A stretch of 64,000 nt of DNA from Dermatophilus congolensis (lineage in GTDB: Bacteria; Actinomycetota; Actinomycetes; Actinomycetales; Dermatophilaceae), in contig NZ_LT906453.1 of assembly GCF_900187045.1 (NCBI RefSeq), positions 2,108,001 through 2,172,000 on the forward strand, in the 5' to 3' direction. This document shows positions 50,584 to 60,909 of the stretch, piece after piece. The translations under genes and the position numbers were made by a program. The notes beneath the pieces were generated by a model. That model saw nothing but the letters and a program-made list of their open reading frames with translations. It ran no database searches and was not told the DNA's origin. Position 1 is the first letter of the stretch, and every line of letters starts with the position of its first letter.

Positions 50584-52371
50584 ATGAGCAGCATCCATAC
50601 TTTCGACCCCACCCTGTCCTGCAAAACTTTCCTCAATAACCCACCTCGCCACTTTTTCTTCACCGGCAAGGGAGGCGTAGGCAAAACCAGCATTGCCTGC
50701 GCCACGGCAGTGACACTGACCCAGCAGGGTAAGCGCGTTCTACTAGTCAGCACCGACCCAGCCAGCAACGTCGGGCACATCTTCGGCACACAGATCGGCA
50801 ACACCATCACCCCGATCCCTGCTGCCGAGGGACTCGATGCATTAGAGATCAATCCCGAACAAGCCGCCGAGGCCTATCGCAACTCGATCATCGATCCCGT
50901 GCGCACCATTCTTCCTGCCACGCAGATCGCCACCATCACCGAACAGTTATCGGGCTCATGCACTACCGAGATCGCCTCATTCAACGAATTCACCACCCTG
51001 CTGGCCGATCCGACCAAGACCGCAGGCTACGACCACATCATCTTCGATACCGCACCGACAGGGCACACCATCCGGTTGCTGCAGCTACCCGGGGACTGGA
51101 GCGCCTACCTCGACAGAGGCAAAGGAGACACCTCCTACCTAGGCCCCATGGCAGGCCTGAAGAAAAATCAGGCTACCTATCGCGCCGCAGCGAACACCCT
51201 CACCGACTCTGAGAGCACCCGCCTAGTTCTAGTCGCCCGCCCTCAGAGAACGGCCCTGTGTGAAGCAGCGCGGACCCTGGACGAGCTCGCAGACCTCGAC
51301 ATTCACGCCACCCACCTAGTCATCAACGGCATTCTTCCTGACAGTGACGACGCTGACCCCCTATACCAAGCTATCCGTGAACGCGAACGCGTAGCGCTTG
51401 CAGCAATGACGCCCGCCCTGGCTACACTGCCCCGCGACGAGATCACCCTCAAGGGCACCAACATGGTCAGCATCGACTCCCTCACCTCACTCTTCAGTAG
51501 CCATGACACGCTCACCCACGCCAACGCCCCCACGATCGAGCTGCCCGATCAGCCACAGCTAGCTACCCTCGTCGACGGACTCTCCCCTGAAGACCATGGT
51601 CTGGTGATGACCATGGGCAAGGGCGGTGTAGGCAAAACCACCATCGCCGCCGCCATCGCCATCGCCTTGGCCCGACGTGGCAAGAAGGTGCTACTGACCA
51701 CTACCGACCCAGCCGCTCACATCACCACCACACTCGAGAAAGAGCTCGAAGGTCTCGAAGTCAGCACCATCGACCCCATTAAGGCAACCCGCATCTACCG
51801 CGATCGCGTCATGAAAACCCAGGGCAAGGACCTTGATGAGGATGGGCGAGCTGCGCTCGCTGAAGATCTCATGAGTCCGTGCACCGAGGAGATCGCCGTC
51901 TTCCAACAGTTCAGCCGCGCCGTGAACCGCGCCCGGAACCAGTTCGTCGTCATTGACACCGCCCCCACGGGCCACACCTTGCTCCTCATGGACACCACCG
52001 GCTCGTATCACCGCGACATCGTCCGGCACTTGGACCAAAGACAGCGAAGCCGCATCACCACGCCTCTGATGCGCCTCCAAGACCCCAACTACACCCGGAT
52101 CATCGTGGTCACTCTGCCCCAGAGCACTCCCGTTCTCGAAGCACAAGAACTCGCAACCTCCCTCGCGCGGGCCGACATCCACCCTTGGGCCTGGGTAGTA
52201 AACAACTCCCTAGCGGCTGCCCATCCCACCAGCACCCGGCTAGCCACTTACGCCCACACCGAACTCGACCACATCGACACAGTTCGTCAGGCTGCAACTC
52301 GCCTCGCGGTGGTTCCCACTCAATCCCGTGACCCCGGCGGATTGCCTGAGCTAACCACCCTCACGAACTAG
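50584..52371 (+). CDS. arsA: ArsA-type arsenite-transporting ATPase, two-domain
   Basis: A 595-residue protein of two tandem halves, each with the deviant Walker A motif (FFTGKGGVGKTS near residue 20-30 and VMTMGKGGVGKTT near residue 345) and the ArsA signature DTAPTGHT (IIFDTAPTGHTIRLL and FVVIDTAPTGHTLLL). ArsA energises an arsenite efflux permease. ATG 50584 follows GGAAGAAG; the open frame runs upstream into arsR and is not the start. No arsB, acr3, arsC or arsD gene is adjacent, so the pump partner must lie elsewhere or be absent. Confidence 0.92.
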   Translation: MSSIHTFDPTLSCKTFLNNPPRHFFFTGKGGVGKTSIACATAVTLTQQGKRVLLVSTDPASNVGHIFGTQIGNTITPIPAAEGLDALEINPEQAAEAYRNSIIDPVRTILPATQIATITEQLSGSCTTEIASFNEFTTLLADPTKTAGYDHIIFDTAPTGHTIRLLQLPGDWSAYLDRGKGDTSYLGPMAGLKKNQATYRAAANTLTDSESTRLVLVARPQRTALCEAARTLDELADLDIHATHLVINGILPDSDDADPLYQAIRERERVALAAMTPALATLPRDEITLKGTNMVSIDSLTSLFSSHDTLTHANAPTIELPDQPQLATLVDGLSPEDHGLVMTMGKGGVGKTTIAAAIAIALARRGKKVLLTTTDPAAHITTTLEKELEGLEVSTIDPIKATRIYRDRVMKTQGKDLDEDGRAALAEDLMSPCTEEIAVFQQFSRAVNRARNQFVVIDTAPTGHTLLLMDTTGSYHRDIVRHLDQRQRSRITTPLMRLQDPNYTRIIVVTLPQSTPVLEAQELATSLARADIHPWAWVVNNSLAAAHPTSTRLATYAHTELDHIDTVRQAATRLAVVPTQSRDPGGLPELTTLTN

Positions 52372-52413
52372 ATGGGGATAGAAACCTCTTCCTTGCCACG
52401 GGCGAAACTGTGG

Positions 52414-53649
52414 TTATTGAGCTGGCGTGGCAGAACGGCTGGCTGCAGGCGTTGGCTGCGCGGGCTCTATCGCACTGAGCTGTTTCCATTCTTTCCACGT
52501 GTACAGCCACACCGGCATGCCATCTTCTGGGGACATCTCCCGACTAGAACCAACAAACTCGGCGGGATCTCCAATGATCGTTCCGTTAAAGAACTCTCTT
52601 GCTGCCCCAGGACTCATATTCACGCAACCATGCGAGACGTTCCGATAGCCCTGCGCAGATACAGACCACGGAGCAGAGTGGAAAAACTCTCCCGTGTTCG
52701 TGACACGCACTGCGTACTTCACTTCAGTTTTGTAATAGTTCGGATCGTTAGCTCCGACGCCGAGAGTGCCTGCATCCATAACAAGGCTTTCATGCAGCTC
52801 AGTGATCACTTTGGTGCCTGACCGGGTTTCCCAAGAACCAATCTCCCGGCCTGCGCTAATCGGATACTGCGCTATGACTTTCCCGTTCTCGACCACTTTC
52901 ATGTTGTGGTCGCTGAGATTGACTTTCACCACGCGTGCCCTGTTCGCGATCGTGAAAGCAGCTTTCTTACTCTTGCGGATCCACTTACCAGACCCAGTCT
53001 GAACGCCTTCCAGGTCAGCGTTGACTGAAACTTTCGTTTTCGGTTTCCAATACGACATAGGGCGCCACATCAGCGTGAACTGGTCAGTCCACCCCCATGC
53101 GCCTTTTGTTTTCGTGGAAGTTCGCACAGATACGCGTTTTTCTACTTCAGCGCGTTGCGCGTCGGTCTCCACCGGGCTGTCAAACCTCACCACCACTGGC
53201 ATACCTACTCCCACCGTGGCCCCGTCGGGGGTAACCGTGTAGGTAGCGTCCACTTTCGGGGTAACTGTGGAAAATGTTTGCTCGATTTCGGTGGACTCGC
53301 CCGCCGCATTGACGGCAGTTGCTCTCACCACGTATTCGGTATCCAAAGAGAGTGGCTCACTATTGACCCACGTCCCTGTCTGGTCAATGGCTCCACTGAG
53401 CTTTCCTGGTTTGTCTTTAACGAAGACTTCCACCTTCGACAATTTGCCGTCGGTCGTGATCCGCAAAGGAGTCATCGGAGTGACATTCTTTGCGTTGTCT
53501 TTCACGGAAGATTCGACTTTAGCTGCCGGAGCAGACGTCGTCGTTTCGGTTCCGCCGTTACAAGAACTCAATCCAGCTGACCCGGCCAAGAGCACCGCTG
53601 CAGCCCATGTCAGCATGCGGGCACGCGCTGAGAACACGGGAATCGTCAT
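52414..53649 (-). CDS. L,D-transpeptidase lipoprotein with Ig-like domains
   Basis: A 411-residue exported lipoprotein: signal peptide with lipobox LSSC (cysteine near residue 30), two bacterial Ig-like domains (about residues 45-240), then a YkuD catalytic domain with VSHGCVNMSP and an upstream FFHSAPWS histidine. Builds 3-3 cross-links in peptidoglycan, as LdtMt2 does. AAGGAGAGG immediately precedes ATG 53649. Convergent with arsA. The 250-base gap beyond its start (53650-53899) holds its promoter and the end of the cta operon. Confidence 0.92.
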   Translation of the reverse strand: MTIPVFSARARMLTWAAAVLLAGSAGLSSCNGGTETTTSAPAAKVESSVKDNAKNVTPMTPLRITTDGKLSKVEVFVKDKPGKLSGAIDQTGTWVNSEPLSLDTEYVVRATAVNAAGESTEIEQTFSTVTPKVDATYTVTPDGATVGVGMPVVVRFDSPVETDAQRAEVEKRVSVRTSTKTKGAWGWTDQFTLMWRPMSYWKPKTKVSVNADLEGVQTGSGKWIRKSKKAAFTIANRARVVKVNLSDHNMKVVENGKVIAQYPISAGREIGSWETRSGTKVITELHESLVMDAGTLGVGANDPNYYKTEVKYAVRVTNTGEFFHSAPWSVSAQGYRNVSHGCVNMSPGAAREFFNGTIIGDPAEFVGSSREMSPEDGMPVWLYTWKEWKQLSAIEPAQPTPAASRSATPAQ

Positions 53650-53899
53650 CCTCTCCTTAGCCCCCATCAGCGTGCGTTACACACCACGCACGATTTGACG
53701 CTGGCAGCGTCTGGTCTGCCTGAGGCTAGCCAACTCATGAGCTTAGACCCGGCATTCAAAGACGTGCCTCTCCCCCTTGTATACCGAGGTCAGCCCTTTT
53801 TTCATCGCTGCCTCAGGTATATAAACATAGGCCGCAACACGAATGGCCGAGATCCCTCACAAATTGAGGGAATCCCGACCATTCAGGAGAAAAATTGAC

Positions 53900-54307
53900 T
53901 CAGATTACGTCGCCGCGGAAGTACTCAAAGCACCATCCGAGCAAAGCAACAATGCTGAATACAACACCGATGATGAACATCCACCATCCGATAGCCAATC
54001 CAGCGAAAACGGTGGTCGCGCCGAAGGCCAGGAAGACCGGCCAGCCGGATCCAGGACTAAAGAAGCCGTAGTCGCCCGCAGCCTCGGCGATATCAGCACG
54101 AGGGTTGTCTGCTGGGTCCTCGTCGAGCTTCTTGCTCGCCGAGCGCAACCCGAACGTGCCCATGAGACTCATGATGCACAGCAGCCACAGTGCCACCGAT
54201 CCGGTCCACTCAATCTGGCCTGTGGCGTTGGTCCAGAAAGTGTAGAGAACAGCAATCGGCAGGAAGAAAATTGCCATCAACGTGAAGACATTGCTGACTT
54301 CCCTCAT
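53900..54307 (-). CDS. ctaF: cytochrome c oxidase subunit IV, actinobacterial
   Basis: A 135-residue protein with four helices in two pairs (about residues 8-25, 36-55, 88-103, 108-128), and a loop with [15 protein letters not shown] typical of actinobacterial CtaF. Structural subunit of aa3 oxidase. Its ATG overlaps the ctaD stop (four bases), giving a tight ctaC-ctaD-ctaF order. Confidence 0.9.
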   Translation of the reverse strand: MREVSNVFTLMAIFFLPIAVLYTFWTNATGQIEWTGSVALWLLCIMSLMGTFGLRSASKKLDEDPADNPRADIAEAAGDYGFFSPGSGWPVFLAFGATTVFAGLAIGWWMFIIGVVFSIVALLGWCFEYFRGDVI

Positions 54308-56028
54308 CGCTGACCACCCTTCGCGTCGTTGTTGCTGGTGCCGCTGAGCTGACTGAGAACCTCACGGTCGGCGACCGGCGAGGCGACCTCAGCCACCTGC
54401 GGGTGGTGCAAGTCGAACGCGGGGCGCTCTGAACGAATCCGGGGGATGGAGTCGAAGTTGTGGCGCGGCGGCGGGCACGAGGTTGCCCACTCTAGCGACG
54501 CGCCATATCCCCATGGGTCGTCGACGGTAACCTTCGGCGCGTACTTCCAGGTCTTCCACACGTTGTAGAAGAAGGGAAGCATCGAGATCGCAAGCACGAA
54601 CGAGGCAACCGTGGAGATCTGGTTGAGCAGGTGGACGTTGTCCTCGATGAGGTAGTCACCGTAACGGCGAGGCATGTTCTGCATACCCAAGACGTGCTGA
54701 ACAAGGAAGGTGCCGTGGAAGCCGAAGAACAACAGCCAGAAGTGCAGCTTGCCGAGCTTCTCGTCGAGCATCTTTCCTGTGAACTTTGGCCACCAGAAGT
54801 AGTAGCCAGCGAACATCGAGAAAACAACCGTGCCGAAAATCGTGTAGTGGAAGTGTGCCACCACGAAGTAGCTGTCCGAGAGGTGGAAGTCCAACGCTGG
54901 GCTGGCGAGCACAACACCGGTCAGCCCACCGAAAAGGAAGGTGACGATGAAGCCGATCGTCCAGAGCATGGGCGTCTCGAAGGTGAGCGATCCGCCCCAC
55001 AAGGTGCCGATCCAGTTGAAGAACTTCACGCCGGTAGGAACTGCGATCAGCATCGTCATGATCGAGAAGAACGGCAGCAGCACCTGACCGGTGACGTACA
55101 TGTGGTGAGCCCACACCGTCACAGACAACGCGGCGATAGCGATCGTGGCGAAGATCAGACCCTTGTAACCGAAAATCGGTTTACGGGAGAACACCGGAAG
55201 AATCTCCGAGACGATACCGAAGAACGGCAGCGCGAGGATGTACACCTCAGGGTGACCGAAGAACCAGAACAGGTGCTGGTACAGGATGGGACCGCTGTGT
55301 GCCGGGTCGTAGATGTGCATGCCGAACATGCGGTCACCAGCAAGAGCGACCCAGGCCGCAGTCAAAACAGGGAAGGCCATCAATACCAGGATCGAGGTAA
55401 CAACAACCGTCCAGCTGAACACAGGCATCCGGAACATTGTCATGCCCGGTGCGCGCATGCAGGTGGCGGTGGTGATGAAGTTGACCGCACCCATGATTGA
55501 GCTGAAACCGGTCACAGCGAACCCGAGGATCCACAGGTCTCCACCCAGGCTGGGGCTGTAGGTGGCGTTCGACAGCGGCGTGTAAGCAAACCAGCCGAAG
55601 CTCGCGGCACCTGAAGGCAGGAGGAAGCCGGAGCAAGCAACCAAGCCGCCGAAGAGGTACAGCCAGTAGGCCAGCGCGTTCAAGCGGGGGAACGCTACAT
55701 CGGGGGCTCCGATCTGCAAGGGAAGCAACGCGTTCGCGAAACCAGCGAAGAGAGGAGTCGCAAACAGCAGCAGCATGATCGAGCCGTGCATCGTGAACAT
55801 CTGGTTGAACTGCTCCAGGTTGCGCACGATCTGCAACCCTGGGTCGAACAGTTCAGCGCGGATCACCAGCGCGAGGAGGCCACCAAAGCAAAAGAAGAAC
55901 ATCGTGGTGGCGAAGTACATCATGCCGAGCAGCTTGTGGTCGGTGGTGGTGAGGATCTTGCCCACCAAGCCGCCCTTAGGGCCACGCGGTTGTTGTGTGC
56001 TCTCAGTACGTTCGATGAGGGCGCTCAT
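54304..56028 (-). CDS. ctaD: cytochrome c oxidase subunit I
   Basis: A 574-residue heme-copper oxidase subunit with 12 helices. Low-spin heme ligand in [20 protein letters not shown]; CuB/high-spin site in [20 protein letters not shown] (His-Pro-Glu-Val-Tyr) and [11 protein letters not shown]; further heme ligands in [15 protein letters not shown]. Catalyses oxygen reduction and proton pumping. Between ctaC and ctaF on the minus strand. Confidence 0.96.
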   Translation of the reverse strand: MSALIERTESTQQPRGPKGGLVGKILTTTDHKLLGMMYFATTMFFFCFGGLLALVIRAELFDPGLQIVRNLEQFNQMFTMHGSIMLLLFATPLFAGFANALLPLQIGAPDVAFPRLNALAYWLYLFGGLVACSGFLLPSGAASFGWFAYTPLSNATYSPSLGGDLWILGFAVTGFSSIMGAVNFITTATCMRAPGMTMFRMPVFSWTVVVTSILVLMAFPVLTAAWVALAGDRMFGMHIYDPAHSGPILYQHLFWFFGHPEVYILALPFFGIVSEILPVFSRKPIFGYKGLIFATIAIAALSVTVWAHHMYVTGQVLLPFFSIMTMLIAVPTGVKFFNWIGTLWGGSLTFETPMLWTIGFIVTFLFGGLTGVVLASPALDFHLSDSYFVVAHFHYTIFGTVVFSMFAGYYFWWPKFTGKMLDEKLGKLHFWLLFFGFHGTFLVQHVLGMQNMPRRYGDYLIEDNVHLLNQISTVASFVLAISMLPFFYNVWKTWKYAPKVTVDDPWGYGASLEWATSCPPPRHNFDSIPRIRSERPAFDLHHPQVAEVASPVADREVLSQLSGTSNNDAKGGQR

Positions 56029-56032
56029 CCGA

Positions 56033-56911
56033 TCAATCCCTTCCGCTGATGGACGGCTGGTTCGGGGCCATCGGGTGACGGTTCAAATCTGTTCCGAGGA
56101 TCCCGGTTTTACCTGCGGCGCGAAGCTTTTCGATGTGTGCGTCATATTCGGCCTGGGGAACGACCTTGACGTTGAAAAGCATGGTGGCGTGGTAGGCGCC
56201 GCACAGCTCCGCACACTTACCTTGGAATGTGCCCACCTGGGTGGGGGTCACCTGGAACTTGTTGACGTTGCCGGGCACCATGTCGAGCTTTTGCTGGAAA
56301 GCCGGGACCCAGAACGAGTGGATGACATCACGCGATGTCAAAGTGAACTCGACGCGCTTGTTCACCGGGAGATAGAGAGTCGGGAGAGTCTTAGAGACGC
56401 CGTCTCTACCGGTCAGATCTGCTTGCACACCGGAGTCGTGGACGTTGGAGTCCATGTAGTTGAAGTCCCAGCTCCACTGCTTACCGGCGACGTTGATAAC
56501 AACATCGGGCTTCTGCGAGGTGTCAGACAGGACCCGCTCGTCCTGGTAAACGAAGTAGAACATTACCCCGACCATCATGACCGGGATCACGGTGTAGAGC
56601 ATCTCGATCGGAACGTTGTACCGCAGCTGCGGCGGGAGGCCGACGTCGTCTTTTTTACGTCGGAACCGAATCATGCAGTAAATCGTCAAACCCCATACCA
56701 GGGCACCAACGGCCAGGGCAGCGATCCACATACCGATCCACAACTGCGTGACTCGTTGTGCACCTGTGGTGGCGCCGTAAGGAAGCCACCCCGTGGAAAT
56801 GTCTCCTTTACCGCACGCGGTGAGCGCGACCATGAGCAGGCCGACCGTACCGACCGCGGTGGTCAACCGCCGGGCACGGCTCCTCGTCGGTGTGAGTTGT
56901 TGCGTGCGCAA
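56033..56911 (-). CDS. ctaC: cytochrome c oxidase subunit II
   Basis: A ~292-residue lipoprotein: lipobox LTAC after the signal helix, two membrane helices, then a cupredoxin domain with the CuA site (late cysteines in [14 protein letters not shown] and an upstream SFWVPAFQ histidine region). Takes electrons from QcrC. TTG 56911 is chosen because GGAAGGTG lies four bases upstream; ATG 56935 is an alternative and the frame is open to 56995. Four bases separate its stop from ctaD. Confidence 0.93.
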   Translation of the reverse strand: MRTQQLTPTRSRARRLTTAVGTVGLLMVALTACGKGDISTGWLPYGATTGAQRVTQLWIGMWIAALAVGALVWGLTIYCMIRFRRKKDDVGLPPQLRYNVPIEMLYTVIPVMMVGVMFYFVYQDERVLSDTSQKPDVVINVAGKQWSWDFNYMDSNVHDSGVQADLTGRDGVSKTLPTLYLPVNKRVEFTLTSRDVIHSFWVPAFQQKLDMVPGNVNKFQVTPTQVGTFQGKCAELCGAYHATMLFNVKVVPQAEYDAHIEKLRAAGKTGILGTDLNRHPMAPNQPSISGRD

Positions 56912-57208
56912 TGTGCACCTTCCATCCAGATCCATCGGCAAGCATCGGGCCTCGACCCTGCCGCGACGACGCGGCTTGAACCCAGTTAGCCACAACCGAC
57001 CCTGAGTGTGACCTGGAAGTCAGATGAGAGACTTAGGCCACGTCGATACCGACTGCAAGCATACGTCGCTCGACGACACGATCGGGGCCGGTCGTCTCCC
57101 TACAAGCAATGGAATTACTCAATTTGGGAACTTTTAGCCCCTCTCACGCGACCCCTAAGCGCTACACCCTTCCCTTCGGCTGTCGCACAGGGGTCGTAGA
57201 GCATTCTT

Positions 57209-57961
57209 TCAGATCACGCAGTGCTGGACATGCCGCCTCGCCCATTCGCTAGCGAACCCTGCCGGGACGGGCAGTTGCACAGCTTGCTGTGCCGCCACTA
57301 TGTACTCATCCCTGCTTATTTCGCTCACACCTAGGCTGGCCAGGTGCGCAGTAGCCCACTGGACATCAATAAGGCGTCGCTCATCGCCGTCATCGCCAAC
57401 AATGTCGACCAGCTCCATCAGTGCCACCTTGGACGCATCTCTGCTTGCGTGGAACATCGATTCGCCAGCAAAAAGACCACCAATGCTGACTCCATAAAGG
57501 CCACCTACTAAATCCCCGCCAGACCAAACCTCCACTGAATGAGCCCACCCCATCTCGTGGAGAGCCACGTATGCATCCACGATGTGATCGGTGATCCACC
57601 GGCCCTGCCGATTCGGGTCAGCGCATCTACGCATCACCGCCTCAAAAGCGCGATCCACGCTCACCATGTAATGCCGCGCAGACTTACGCAACGACCGATG
57701 TACTCGCAGATCAGCCGGGCGGAGCACACCACGCTGCAACGGCGACCACCACCCCATCGGCTCGGCCCCGCACTCCCCCAACCCCATGGGAAAAACACCA
57801 TTGATGTACGCGTGCAACAACGTCGCCGGGTTTAGATCACCACCAACCCCCACCAAATCGTCTTCCGGAGAGGGCCGCAGCGACGGAAGACCGCTACGGC
57901 TCCCCGGAACAACAGGTGGGAAAACGGGATGCCCCGGACCCCGACTTTCCTCACCCATCAT
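57209..57961 (-). CDS. aat: leucyl/phenylalanyl-tRNA-protein transferase
   Basis: A 250-residue N-end-rule enzyme that adds Leu/Phe to proteins with N-terminal Arg/Lys, marking them for ClpS-ClpAP/CP. Family blocks are LVGVGGDLNPATLLHAYING, VFPMG, PMGWWSPLQRGVL, WAHSVEVWSGGDLVGGLYGV and GGLFAGESMFH. Two adjacent ATGs start it. The 57010-57208 gap before ctaC contains no gene. Confidence 0.93.
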   Translation of the reverse strand: MMGEESRGPGHPVFPPVVPGSRSGLPSLRPSPEDDLVGVGGDLNPATLLHAYINGVFPMGLGECGAEPMGWWSPLQRGVLRPADLRVHRSLRKSARHYMVSVDRAFEAVMRRCADPNRQGRWITDHIVDAYVALHEMGWAHSVEVWSGGDLVGGLYGVSIGGLFAGESMFHASRDASKVALMELVDIVGDDGDERRLIDVQWATAHLASLGVSEISRDEYIVAAQQAVQLPVPAGFASEWARRHVQHCVI

Positions 57962-58006
57962 GGCTGTACCTCGGCAATTCGTTCATGAGGTACATCATTA
58001 ACTCAC

Positions 58007-59014
58007 TCAGGCAAACGTAGGCAGGTGCGCGCCGATCTCGTTGGCAGCTTCCTCGCCGTACGCCGCACGCAGACGCTCCAAAGCGTTACCGAGGTTGTGC
58101 TCGTACTCCTGGGTACCGACCGTCTCAACTACGTGAGTGGCAAGCATTGCGCCAGTCTGAGCGCAGCGCTCGTGAGAAAGACCCCAGTGCAGTCCCGCGA
58201 GGAACCCAGCCCGGAAAGCGTCGCCAACACCCGTGGGGTCAACAACTTTCTCTGCAGGAACAACGCCCACCGTGATCGACTCGCTGCCCTTGGTGGAGAT
58301 AGTCACGCCATCTTTACCGTGAGTGATGACGCGAGTGGTAACCCGCTGGGCGATCTCTTCGGAGCTCCACCCCGTCTTCTGTTCGGTCAAGTGGGCTTCG
58401 TACTCATTGGTGAACAAGTATTCGGCACCGTCGATGAGGCGGCGGATATCTTCACCCTCCATGAAGGCAAGCTGCTGCGAGGGGTCGGCTGCGAACTTCA
58501 TGCCACGCGAACGGCACTCATCGGTGTGACGAACCATCGCCTCTGGATCATTGGGGCCAATAAGAACCAGGTCGAAACCGCCAACCGACTGCGAGATCGG
58601 CTCAAGCTCGATCTCACGCGCCTCAGACATAGCACCGGGATAGAAGGTTGCGATCTGAGCCGAATCACGGTCCGTTGTGCAGGTGAAACGAGCGGTGTGG
58701 CGCTCGGTCGAAACCTTGACACCCTTGGTGTTCACGCCGTGACGGTCGAGGGTGTTCACGCCGTGACGGTCGAGCCACGCACGGTAGTCATCAAAATCGA
58801 CACCGGCGGCCGCCACCAGGTACGGCTCCAAACCAAGGACACCCATACCGAAAGAAATGTTGCCGCCCACGCCTCCACGACGCACCTGCAAGTCGTCAGC
58901 GAGGAAAGACAGGGAAACTTTGTCGAGCTGCTCAGCCACGAACGAGTCATGGAAACGCCCCGAGAACGTGAGCAGATTGTCATGGGCTAGAGAACCAGTG
59001 ATAGCAATACGCAC
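58007..59014 (-). CDS. PfkB-family sugar/adenosine kinase (AdoK/CbhK-like)
   Basis: A 335-residue kinase: GSLAHDNLLTFSGRFHDSF at the N terminus, GGVGGNISFGMGVLG, a lid region, and the catalytic DPTGVGDAFRAGFLAGLHWG. The closest characterised relative by context is Rv2202c (adenosine kinase) of M. tuberculosis, which also lies near ctaC. GTG 59014 is preferred. A perfect 24-bp tandem duplication (58727-58750, 58751-58774) inserts an extra eight residues, so that RHGVNTLDRHGVNT is read in the lid-proximal region; the frame is kept. Confidence 0.88.
   Translation of the reverse strand: MRIAITGSLAHDNLLTFSGRFHDSFVAEQLDKVSLSFLADDLQVRRGGVGGNISFGMGVLGLEPYLVAAAGVDFDDYRAWLDRHGVNTLDRHGVNTKGVKVSTERHTARFTCTTDRDSAQIATFYPGAMSEAREIELEPISQSVGGFDLVLIGPNDPEAMVRHTDECRSRGMKFAADPSQQLAFMEGEDIRRLIDGAEYLFTNEYEAHLTEQKTGWSSEEIAQRVTTRVITHGKDGVTISTKGSESITVGVVPAEKVVDPTGVGDAFRAGFLAGLHWGLSHERCAQTGAMLATHVVETVGTQEYEHNLGNALERLRAAYGEEAANEIGAHLPTFA
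58727..58774. repeat. perfect 24-bp in-frame tandem duplication
   Basis: Two identical, adjacent 24-base units (58727-58750 and 58751-58774, beginning GGTGTTCACGCCGTGACG) inside the PfkB-family kinase gene. The duplication adds eight amino acids without a frameshift. Confidence 0.9.
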
Positions 59015-59154
59015 TCCACCACGGTATCCGACCAACGCTGCCCTGACACTCCCCCACCCCACCCCACCCACACGAAACGGCTGGGCCTGTGCACCACGCA
59101 CACACCCAGCCGTCACCGATCCCCGCACATACACGGGAACATGCACAACAGCGA

Positions 59155-59505
59155 TCAGCTGAAGCTGTCACCACAAGCGCAAGAGTTACCTGCGTTCGGG
59201 TTGTCGATAGTGAAGCCTTGCTTCTCGATCGTGTCCGCGAAGTCGATCGTGGCGCCATCCAAATACGGAGCGCTCATGCGGTCAACAACCAGCTCAACAC
59301 CATCGAAAGATTTCACAGCATCCCCATCAAGGGTGCGCTCATCGAAGTACAGCTGATAGATCAAACCCGAGCAGCCTCCCGGCTGCACACCAATGCGCAG
59401 ACGCAGATCGTCACGGCCTTCCTGCTCCAGCAGGCTCTTGACCTTAGCGGCAGCAACGTCAGTCAACACCACTCCGTGCGTGGCGGTCTCGTTCTGGACG
59501 GTCAT
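59155..59505 (-). CDS. erpA: iron-sulfur cluster insertion protein
   Basis: A 116-residue A-type Fe-S carrier with the three cysteines in VQPGGCSGLIYQLYFD and NAGNSCACGDSFS. Delivers clusters to apo-enzymes, plausibly including QcrA. GAGAGGTAG lies before ATG 59505. Matches Rv2204c in the M. tuberculosis order. Confidence 0.93.
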   Translation of the reverse strand: MTVQNETATHGVVLTDVAAAKVKSLLEQEGRDDLRLRIGVQPGGCSGLIYQLYFDERTLDGDAVKSFDGVELVVDRMSAPYLDGATIDFADTIEKQGFTIDNPNAGNSCACGDSFS

Positions 59506-59710
59506 AGTGACTACCTCTCGACCTCGATGTGGCGGCAAGTACCAGCGACGGCACCAGCCTGCACACCCTCGCGGTGCTCTCGTTCAATTGATCGGTCCTG
59601 CGACCGAAGTCCATTCTCAGGCTACCCGCAGTCCACGCAGACTGACAGCCAGGCCCGCCAGCAACAACACCGCCCCACCCAGGGCTATTCCGCCCGCTGA
59701 ACAACGCACA

Positions 59711-60868
59711 TCATCTACTCCACGTGCGAGCTAGACGCTGCGCACGATCGGCGATCGCCGAAGCCGGATCAGCCATCACACTGGCCATGTCCCCGCCCCT
59801 ATCGACAATCCCATACACCGCAGCAACCCCCGCACTCATCGACTCTCGCCGCCCCACCTCAACCTGGCCCGCCAACACCATTGTGGGAAGAGCGAACTCC
59901 GCTGCCGCAGCCGCCACGCTGACCACCACCCCCGCATGCACAGAACGGCCGTCAAAACACCGCTCCCCCGTCACCACCAAATCATGCTCACCCAACAACT
60001 CACGCATACTCCACAAACCCATCACATGCGAGACCGCGTCCTCAACCCGCGCACCCAACACCACAAGCCCATACCCCAAGCCACCACCAGCCCCCGCCCC
60101 AGGAACCCGCGTCACCCGCCGCGGCAACCCCGTCAACAAATCAAGCCCCGACGGCAAAACCCGCTCCACCACATCCACGAAATGCCCCAGCGAACGCTCC
60201 AACTCCTGCGTCTGCTCCACCGAAGCGCCCTTCTCCGGCGCCGTCGTGGCCGAAGCCCCACTGAACCCCAACAACGGCAACGACCCCTCCGCCGCAACCA
60301 CCAACTCCACCCCAATCAAACGATCCCGCACCGCCTCCAAACCCGCCACGTCATCTGGCGAAATCTGACCCAACGCACCCCCACCTGAACACAACGCAGG
60401 CCCCTGCCCCGCCCCCAAAGCAGCCAACATGCCCGCACCAGCATCATTTGTGCCCGTCCCCCCACACGCCACCACAACCCGCGAAGCGCCCTCAGCCACC
60501 GCCACCTCAATCATCTGCCCCACCCCAAACGTGCTCGTCACGCACGGGTCACGATCAGCGGCATCCAATAAATGCAACCCCGCCGCCTGCGCAGCCTCCA
60601 CAAACCCCGTACGCACCCCACCAACCTCAGCCAACAACACCGTCGCAGGCACATCACGCCCCAACGGATCAGCAACTGTCACCCCCACCGAAACCCCACC
60701 AACAGCCGCCTCCACCACACTGGCGAAACCAGCCTCACCAGCAGACAACGGGGCACACATCACCACATCACCAGGAGCCTGCCGAGACCACCCATCAGCC
60801 ATCGCATCAGCGACCTGGCCAGCCGTCAACATTCCGGAATACTGCGAGGGAGCGAACAAGATACGCAC
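59711..60868 (-). CDS. glycerate kinase (GlxK family)
   Basis: A 385-residue glycerate kinase: GMLTAGQVADAMADGWSR, PLSAGEAGFASVVEAA, VVVACGGTGTNDAGAGMLAA, the glycine-rich VPGAGAGGGLGYGLVVLGAR and DLVVTGERCFDGRS. Makes 2- or 3-phosphoglycerate from glycerate. The second residue block departs from the usual DSFKGSLSA (here APSQYSGMLTA). GTG start. Same position as Rv2205c. Confidence 0.88.
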   Translation of the reverse strand: MRILFAPSQYSGMLTAGQVADAMADGWSRQAPGDVVMCAPLSAGEAGFASVVEAAVGGVSVGVTVADPLGRDVPATVLLAEVGGVRTGFVEAAQAAGLHLLDAADRDPCVTSTFGVGQMIEVAVAEGASRVVVACGGTGTNDAGAGMLAALGAGQGPALCSGGGALGQISPDDVAGLEAVRDRLIGVELVVAAEGSLPLLGFSGASATTAPEKGASVEQTQELERSLGHFVDVVERVLPSGLDLLTGLPRRVTRVPGAGAGGGLGYGLVVLGARVEDAVSHVMGLWSMRELLGEHDLVVTGERCFDGRSVHAGVVVSVAAAAAEFALPTMVLAGQVEVGRRESMSAGVAAVYGIVDRGGDMASVMADPASAIADRAQRLARTWSR

Positions 60869-60909
60869 GCTTCACATGGTGCCAAACCGCTCCCCCGCAG
60901 CGGGACAAA

